This document shows, in pieces, positions 58,802-64,000 of a DNA stretch of 64,000 nucleotides. The notes beneath the pieces are model-generated. The model did no database searches, was not told the origin of the DNA, and was given only the letters and a program-made list of their open reading frames with translations. Positions within the stretch are counted from its first letter, which is position 1, and each line of letters opens with the position of its first letter. The DNA comes from Coriaria nepalensis. Its lineage: Eukaryota; Streptophyta; Magnoliopsida; Cucurbitales; Coriariaceae. A program made the translations under genes and the position numbers. The DNA is taken from assembly GCA_027186245.1 (NCBI GenBank), contig CP114492.1, positions 627,501 through 691,500 on the forward strand, read 5' to 3'.

Positions 58802-59676
58802 GGCAACTTCCTGTGCAGAACGCAGAAGAGCACAGAGAAGCTACCAGGAGAGAGAGAGAGAGAGACCAGTGCTTGATTGCTAAGAAAAATAAAAAAAGGA
58901 GAGATTTTTAACAGTGAAAGAAAGAGAAAATAGTTTGTGTTTTTTTTTTTCCTCTCTTATTTTGAGAACCATAATGGACACTTTTTCCACACAAACCCAT
59001 GTCATGCTATTCTTGTTTGGACAGTAGTGATGAAGACGTTTCTTACCCGCTCTTTCTTTTTGTCTAACTGTAAATTTGACAAACGGTATGTGGTTGGGTT
59101 TTGATCTACATTAAAGTCTAAAGTCTATAACTTTGTTTTATGAAATCACTGTGGATTTATTACCTCTTACATTATAACCTTTATATTAGATTATTATACA
59201 TTTCATAGTATACTATATCTTTTAATGGTCCTGTCATTAATAGGTCCGAGTTGAGACTGCTTTCAAGTGTGAGACATGTTTGGAGGGTTAATTTGAGATT
59301 TGAGATTTGTGATTCACACCATTAAAAGATCCAATAGCTAGCGAAGGTACGAGATCTCGCATTAGTACCCAAATTCGGTTGGGAGAAAAATTGAATCCCA
59401 TAATAGAGTGGGGATAATCAAGAACGGTCAATTAGCATTAAAAAAAAAGGCTTTGAAGAAGTTACAAGAATTGTTTTTGGTAAATTTCAAATCGAAGTGC
59501 CCTATGGAGAGACAACAATGATATCTCCCCCCAACAAAATGATCATAAGAATGGACCTATAGTATTGCTCTTGAAAGGGAAAGGCCGAAAGAGTTCGATG
59601 AAGCTTCTTTCTATCTGCAAAAGAATGACAAAAAAAATTCAATTGTAACTTTAGTGATCTCCTAAAACAAATCGTG
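58802..59676. other. spacer between PLC-X gene 2 and the CLF-like gene
   Basis: This holds the 5' flank of PLC-X gene 2, with a GA run near 58849-58864 and a T-rich run near 58941-58951, and the 3' flank of the CLF-like gene. No other gene was seen; the minus frame from 59502 is a shadow of the last CLF exon region. Confidence 0.6.
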
Positions 59677-62600
59677 TTATGCGAGCTTCTTTGCACGGCC
59701 ACTTGAAGGTGCACCGTCATCTTTCTTGGACCCAGATGCTTCGGGCTTCCTGGCCCAAGCAGGAGCCTGATCCGGCTCGTAACGGTAATCGTAGAATAGT
59801 TCCTCCCCTGCACTAATCCGTTCCTTGGCAAATATGCCTACCCTATGATCTCCACCTACCATAATGACCTGTCACAAAATATTCAAATCGAAATTGGTTA
59901 TTTGAATCAAGATTTGCTTCAGCAGTTTATAAATTGAATTTCAGTAAACTGGATTTTTGAATTATTATGTAGGCAAATATGCCAACCCTATGATCTCCAC
60001 CTACCATAATGACCTGTCACAAAATATTCAAATCGAAATTGGTTATTTCAAACAAGATTTACTTCAGCAGTTCATAAATTGAATTTCAGTAAACTGGATT
60101 TTTGAATTATTATGTGTGCAATTTCTTAGATTTCAATTGTTGTTTTAAAAACCTCTCAAACAAGTTGCAAGTAGCTGATATGAAATTTGTATCCTAGAAT
60201 CAATTTAAGTTATTTATACAGGTCCTAGCTAGATATGTTTTACTTAAATTTTGTGGGCCTAAACTGGATTTTAGTCCCAAAGTAGTATTTAAAATATCTA
60301 CACAAATGTCCTAACAAGGCTTCATTTCGGTATTCTTTCCGCCCAGAATATCCAGTCTAAGCCCACAAAATATAACCAATATACTATTCTAAATGCAGTT
60401 CAATAAGTCTACCCAAACAGAGCACAACCCTACAAATGGTCTTGTGATCTCCAATCATTATGGAAACTTGAAAAGGATGGATATAAAATGTACCTTGGCA
60501 TAGCAGTTTGGATCTGGAGAATGGTTGGCGAACTTAAGTTTATCGCCTTTCCGGTAAGCATCAAGAACAAACTGCAGAAAGAATAACTAGGAATTACATT
60601 TGAGCAATAAATGCCAAGATTATGCAGGCAAGAAAGATGATGAAAACATGCCTGATCATTCAAATTGAAAAGAAATGATGAGTTTTCACGATCGTATATC
60701 TTTCCACGCTTATCAGCTTCCCTGTGTGAAATCAGTTCCCCTGTGTACTCACCAAGATATTCGTGCTTTCCAACACTATTCTGGATGATTACTAGATTTA
60801 GAAAGCAGAATGTAACATAAGCTCATCTCATGCTGAATTGTGAATATATTACCTTCAAGAAAGCTCCCCAACCAGATACATCAGATCTTCCAAGTAAGAC
60901 CTGTAGAAAACGAGAAACTAATTTAAGGAAGAGCAAAGGAATATCCAGGTTAATCAATCCTAGTATAAAAATACTCTGCCCCAATCCCTAAGAAAAGAAT
61001 TAACCAAATAGAAGACAAAACTTCATAACCGAGTACCAACCATGCAGTTAATGATGCGAAAAACAAAAGAAAAAGAAAAAAAAAATATATATATATATAT
61101 ATTTAGATGGCCAATGTGTGTGCGAGTATTATTTATGTGTAGTTTTTAATGCAGGTAAGTTGTGAACCCTGATCTTCCATCCACAAAGTTCTTTCAGAAA
61201 TGACTGTCCTGCTGGGGAGGGAGAAAAGTGAATAAATCTATCCTGTTAATAAATTATAGTGTTCCCAAACCCAACTAAAAGGTAAGATGAAAGCTCAATG
61301 GTTCTGCAGAAGAAATCAAACAAATCACAGGCCCTATGAAGTTATCAATTGCATAATGAAACTGTAACCTCTTCCCCTGGGCTATAGCATTATTTTCTGA
61401 GAAAGCAGTAGTTAATGCAATTACCCTTTGTTGTTGTTTGAGAAGAAGCTTCATATTTCTACATTCGTAATTATCACCTCTTTGATTTGGAACTCCAAGA
61501 GTACCATCACCACAACTGCAGATGCAATTCAAAGTTTAGATATTTAGAAAGATGACAAAAGGGAGAAAAAGACAGCCTGTGGTAGAGAAAGAGTTTGGTC
61601 GAACTAGAGTTTCACAAGATTGTGAAGTGAAACTGGAGTTTGGGCTAAATACTTTCTGGAAAGCATTAGAAACATTTTGGCGTTCCAACAGAAGTTTGGA
61701 TCCCGAACAGATTTTAAAATGCTTTCTCAAACAAAGGCCAAGAAAAGTGAAAATTCATAGAGATAATAATATAAGATGAATAGATTCTCAAAATAGAAAA
61801 GAAGAAACTAAGTACTCAAAAACCCAGTTATATTACTATAAAAAGATAAAACCTTGAAATTATCTCCAATTAAAGACATATGAAAGGCCACAACAATTAG
61901 ATATTGAAATTCTCTCCAATTATACATTCAGTTACAGCCTTATAGGGAATTTCAAGATGGTACACTGTATTACTTAAGTAACTGCACATCTATTTAAAAT
62001 TTCTTAAAGTGGAAACATGTTCTAGAAAACAAAGCATGAATGGAACTCTTAATTGGGGATTGATGGTTTTATCTTACCTAACCCAACAATTCCTGCAAAC
62101 ATCTGGATCGCATTCTCTATCTGCTGCAAAGCATGGACACTGACGACTGCGGCATTGACTTTTGGCACAATGGCAGCCTCTAAATCGGTTCTTACAACTC
62201 TTGGGACACCTAGAAGTGCAAATAGCTTTTAGTTCAAACAATCCACAGAGATCCAGATAGAGCTTGAATACATGAAATCCCTAACAAAATCATGATTTCG
62301 CAAAAAAGCAGAGAATGCCCCTGCAACCTTCAAAAAGAAAGTCTAAAAGCTGATGGATGCTGCATTCTTAGGAGAAAATATGAATTGACGTTTTGATTTC
62401 AAAGTTATTTGTCTGACAAAATAAGAGCTCACCCACAGTATTTTTCACAGCAAGTCCCATTTAGAAGGCAAGCACACTGCTTTCCACAGGCAGTTTGGCA
62501 AGTACATGGATTATACTGCCTGCATGGCTGATCTTTTCTCTCAGTAATCCGTTTCCTAATTGAATGATATGCAGTGGACTTCCAAGTATATTTCAAGCGG

Positions 62601-63912
62601 CGAACTCTACCCTTTCTACGTAAAAACCTTGATCTTCTTCTCACTTCGTTATTTCCCTAGAGTTAATTTCATCACAAAACATAGAAAACAAAAGGGAATG
62701 CATGTTACAATGACTGAAATGGAAAGAAATATGATGCATGGCAACTGTAATCCTATAGAATCAACCTTGGTATAGCCGTCTATATGAGAGTTTGCAGCAT
62801 CTCCAGCTTGGCTGGACATCTTACTCTCCGAGTAATTCATGAACTGATAAACTTCCCAACATGTCTTCAAGCCATTTAAGAGGTTCCTTGCAATTAGGCA
62901 GCTGCCATAAAAGACAACTAACAATTTAGATGGAAGTACAAAGACCATAAAATATGGAAATTCAAAACTTTTTTCATAATAATTCAATAATCCAGGATAT
63001 ATGTCAACAAAAAAAGAGTTTCTGTCGACATTATACACGGGATAAAAAATTTATGAAGAAAGGCATTAACTAATCTTTGCAATCATAACTAATAATCCAC
63101 ATAAAAGACATAATATAACAAAGAAATACTCTGATACCAATCCCAAAATGATTAGGAATCTGAGAGTGCAAAAGTAATACATGGGGAAAAATCATTGCAT
63201 CCACCAACCTGTTCCTACCGAAAATCTCAACACCCTTTTCCAAAAGGCCCTTTTCAATAGCTTTCCAAGATTTATCATCAGTTAATTCCTGTTTACAAAT
63301 ATTTTCATCTACAAATTCCTCTTTCCTCAGGTGGTCATCACTACTAGTTGGCTTAGGGATCATCTCATTAGATGAACTACTGGGAATTTCACCCATAATC
63401 AATAACTTCTTCCTTCTAGACCTTCCAGCGGTTGACAATTTAATATTCTTGCATGAAGAAGAACTTGTGTCATCATTTTCTCTGCATGGCTTAGATCTCA
63501 GCTTTGTATCACTTGGACAATGACCTCCACTAGCTAGGGAATCTGAATCTGAAGCAGCCGTTTTCTTTTGCCTTTTCTGCATGCAAACTAGAACACGCTC
63601 AGCAACTCTCTTGCTGTTCCTCTTGCGGGTTCCACACTTTCCTGTAAGCTTAGTCTTCGGCGGTGGAGGTTGACGGATTGAGATATCATCCTGCCTTGGC
63701 CCATTCTCTGAGTCACTACTCTCTGATATGTTCTTAGCGTTTGATGAGGCACTTTCACTTTGACCAGATTTGACCCTTCTTTGAGTAGATATACAGGATT
63801 TCTTCTTTGACGACTTTTGCGCCCCAACACCATCAGATGACAGCACATATTTTTCCGCCAAGTCACCATGCAAGGGAGAGCTCAATTTAACATTTCTTTC
63901 TGACTTCAGTGC
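59677..63912 (-). CDS. CLF: Polycomb histone H3K27 methyltransferase, CURLY LEAF type (3' part; gene continues past the window)
   Basis: Nine 3' exons lie in the window: 63912-63209, 62901-62766, 62656-62433, 62209-62078, 61515-61425, 60900-60853, 60780-60652, 60571-60494, 59868-59677. They encode the last 577 residues; the 5' exons are beyond base 64000. A Ser/Lys-rich region is followed by a SANT-like part ([20 protein letters not shown]). The Cys-rich CXC region has [19 protein letters not shown] and [20 protein letters not shown]. The SET domain has [41 protein letters not shown] and [12 protein letters not shown]. This E(z) subunit of PRC2 trimethylates H3K27 and silences floral and homeotic genes. 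The tail ending GRAKKLA resembles Arabidopsis CLF (At2g23380) more than SWN. One intron has a GC donor at 60651-60650. A tandem duplication copies the last acceptor. Confidence 0.9.
59827..60117. repeat. about 146-base tandem duplication covering the last CLF splice acceptor
   Basis: The stretch from ggcaaatatgcctaccctat (about 59827) to tttttgaattattatgt recurs from about 59973 with only a handful of mismatches. Each copy contains the branch region, the acceptor and the first codons of the last CLF exon. Confidence 0.92.
60248..60371. mobile_element. MITE-like inverted-repeat element in the CLF intron
   Basis: Terminal inverted repeats of 22 bases with two mismatches (attttgtgggcctaaactgg at the left; atccagtctaagcccacaaa at the right) enclose a 124-base non-coding segment. 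It lies in the intron before the last exon. A small non-autonomous DNA transposon is the best reading. Confidence 0.6.
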
Positions 63913-64000
63913 CTAGTAAGGGTATGAAACAAATTTTGAAGCTACTTCAATAGTGTATTAGCTAATTCTTCATTAAAAATGTCCAAATTACAAAAATCAT

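Noticed and set aside
1..64000. CRISPR array, operon or mobile island
   Set aside because: The DNA is eukaryotic with spliced genes, and all tandem repeats seen lack regularly spaced unique spacers.

Overview
The window is nuclear DNA of a flowering plant. Genes are split by many short introns with GT-AG (a few GC-AG) borders. Spacers are AT-rich and carry microsatellites and decayed repeats, and every recognisable protein belongs to a land-plant family. The best relatives I can name are Arabidopsis genes, so a core eudicot is likely. I cannot name the species.

Layout. 3.3-4.6 kb (+): KIP-related CDK inhibitor. 6.4-9.1 kb (-): nine-exon membrane protein of the At3g27390 type. 10.2-10.6 kb (-): small kinase-regulator-like protein. 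12.7-14.7 kb (-): centrin, whose first coding exon is only the start codon. 17.4-18.0 kb (-): DUF1685 protein. 21.5-22.7 kb (+): intronless At3g50340-type protein. 23.7-28.0 kb (-): zeaxanthin epoxidase, complete in 15 exons. 32.3-33.0 kb (+): HECATE-type bHLH factor. 37.5-38.6 kb (+): MAPKKK17-21-type kinase. 39.7-41.0 kb (-): disabled LEA_2-type membrane protein gene. 41.6-44.1 kb (+): secreted, probably GPI-anchored PLC-X protein. 44.8-50.4 kb (-): nicotinate phosphoribosyltransferase, 15 exons. 51.2-52.5 kb (-): decayed SPATULA/ALCATRAZ-type bHLH gene. 54.1-55.2 kb (+): F-box/LRR protein. 55.9-58.8 kb (-): second PLC-X gene. 59.7 kb to the right edge (-): 3' two thirds of a CURLY LEAF-type Polycomb histone methyltransferase, cut by the window end.

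Gene order. From memory of Arabidopsis loci, the order mixes several duplicated blocks: At3g50310-50360 (MAPKKK20, HEC2, At3g50340, DUF1685, centrin), At5g67020-67140 (At3g50340 paralogue, ABA1, HEC1, MAPKKK19, ALC, PLC-X, F-box), At4g36930-37030 (SPT, NAPRT1, PLC-X, MAPKKK21, centrin, membrane protein) and At2g23380-23420 (CLF, NAPRT2). The window therefore looks like a less fractionated version of one ancestral block.

These are ordinary independent plant genes, not an operon or a single system. The notable points are two pseudogenes, a tandem duplication that copied the splice acceptor and start of the last CLF exon, GC-AG introns, two exon-for-exon matching PLC-X genes, MITE-like insertions, a dispersed repeat pair that looks methylation-decayed, and seven long poly-C/G tracts. 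No tRNA, rRNA, CRISPR array or intact transposon was seen. Exon borders were set by eye from splice sites, reading phase and family similarity.
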